DNA from: Oxalobacteraceae bacterium UBA4003
Lineage (GTDB): Bacteria; Pseudomonadota; Gammaproteobacteria; Burkholderiales; Burkholderiaceae_D
Direction: 5' to 3'
Length of the DNA stretch: 6,401 nucleotides
Assembly: GCA_002384815.1 (NCBI GenBank)
Contig: DGBN01000077.1
Span: 8,462 to 14,862, forward strand
The translations under genes were made by a program, and so were the position numbers. Below are positions 5,962 to 6,401 of this stretch, in pieces. Every line of letters starts with the position of its first letter. Positions within the stretch are counted from its first letter, which is position 1. The notes under the pieces are model-generated. The model searched no databases, was not told the origin of the DNA, and saw only the letters and a list, made by a program, of their open reading frames with translations.

Positions 5962-6401
5962 TTGTTCAACAACATCGTCGATATCGTGTCGCAAAGCGGC
6001 TATCTGGGTATTTTTCTGCTGATGCTGGCAGAAAACGTATTTCCGCCTATCCCATCCGAACTGATCATGCCGCTGGCCGGTTTTGTTTCTGCGCGTGGCG
6101 AATTGAATATCGTGCTGGTCATATTGGCCGGTACTGCGGGTTCGGTCGTGGGCGCCTTGCCCTGGTATTACGCCGGCGCGATATTCGGCAAGGACAGGCT
6201 CAAGCGCATCGCCAGCAAGCATGGTCGGTGGCTCACCTTGTCGCCACGCGATATTGATGTGGCTTCTGACTGGTTTGCGCGACATGGTGCGGCGGCGGTA
6301 TTTTTCGGTCGCCTGATTCCGGCGATACGCACTCTGATTTCGGTGCCGGCCGGTATTGTGCGCATGCCGATGTTGCCGTTTCTGGCGTATTCGACTATCG
6401 G
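5962..6401 (+). CDS. DedA-family inner-membrane protein, 3' partial
   Basis: The frame encodes 146 residues and continues past the window. It is a DedA (SNARE-associated/VTT) membrane protein; members are proposed lipid-carrier flippases or proton-dependent transporters needed for envelope integrity. Visible marks are a hydrophobic N-terminal segment (14-23), the family block AENVFPPIPSE (23-33) running into a re-entrant-like hydrophobic stretch, a second membrane segment (50-75), and GRLIPAIRT (116-124). R117 and R123 have the six-residue spacing of the two arginines reported essential in E. coli YqjA. The block continues into SVPAGIVRMP (127-136). The start is TTG at 5962: GGAG (5952-5955) stands 6 nt before it, and no in-frame ATG or GTG exists back to the stop at 5890. 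The frame's start fits the family N-terminus. The exact DedA subgroup and substrate are unknown. Confidence 0.88.
   Translation, partial: MFNNIVDIVSQSGYLGIFLLMLAENVFPPIPSELIMPLAGFVSARGELNIVLVILAGTAGSVVGALPWYYAGAIFGKDRLKRIASKHGRWLTLSPRDIDVASDWFARHGAAAVFFGRLIPAIRTLISVPAGIVRMPMLPFLAYSTI

Overview
The window reads as an ordinary chromosomal stretch of a Gram-negative bacterium. I see no insertion sequence, CRISPR array, phage gene, tRNA or rRNA. Moderate-to-high GC, strong Shine-Dalgarno sites and the gene types (AmiE/FmdA/FmdB amide catabolism, a YegD-like Hsp70, a Ppx/GppA-type phosphatase, a DedA membrane protein) suggest a proteobacterium. My best guess is a betaproteobacterium of the Burkholderiales/Oxalobacteraceae kind, but that is inference from gene content, not a database match. 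All six recognisable genes lie on the + strand.

Region 1 (1-2690) is an amide-utilisation cluster. It starts with amiE (aliphatic amidase, 5' end outside the window), followed by fmdA (formamidase/acetamidase) and fmdB (small zinc-ribbon protein), and closes with a good intrinsic terminator at 2655-2690. The two enzymes belong to unrelated folds but both release ammonia from short amides, so the cluster probably lets the cell use formamide, acetamide and similar compounds as nitrogen (and partly carbon) sources. A strong hairpin sits in the fmdA-fmdB gap.

Region 2 (2691-4153) is a single gene for a stand-alone Hsp70-type ATPase. Its nucleotide-binding core is complete and it ends before the point where DnaK has its linker and substrate-binding domain. 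It has its own leader and a probable hairpin terminator.

Region 3 (4145-5831) is a Ppx/GppA exopolyphosphatase gene. A plausible extended -10 promoter lies just downstream of the Hsp70 gene and would start a roughly 190-nt leader at a predicted stem-loop. Ppx and the Hsp70-like protein are both members of the actin-like ATPase (ASKHA) superfold. Ppx breaks down polyphosphate, which is itself a stress-protective chaperone-like polymer, so a shared stress theme is conceivable but unproven.

Region 4 (5832-6401) is a short intergenic stretch with a perfect TATAAT box, followed by the first 146 codons of a DedA-family inner-membrane protein that apparently starts at TTG and runs off the window.

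I do not find a convincing undescribed system. The points most worth a second look are the Cys/His-rich tail of FmdB, the SBD-less Hsp70 that also lacks a residue DnaK uses for allostery, and the structured leaders and spacers.
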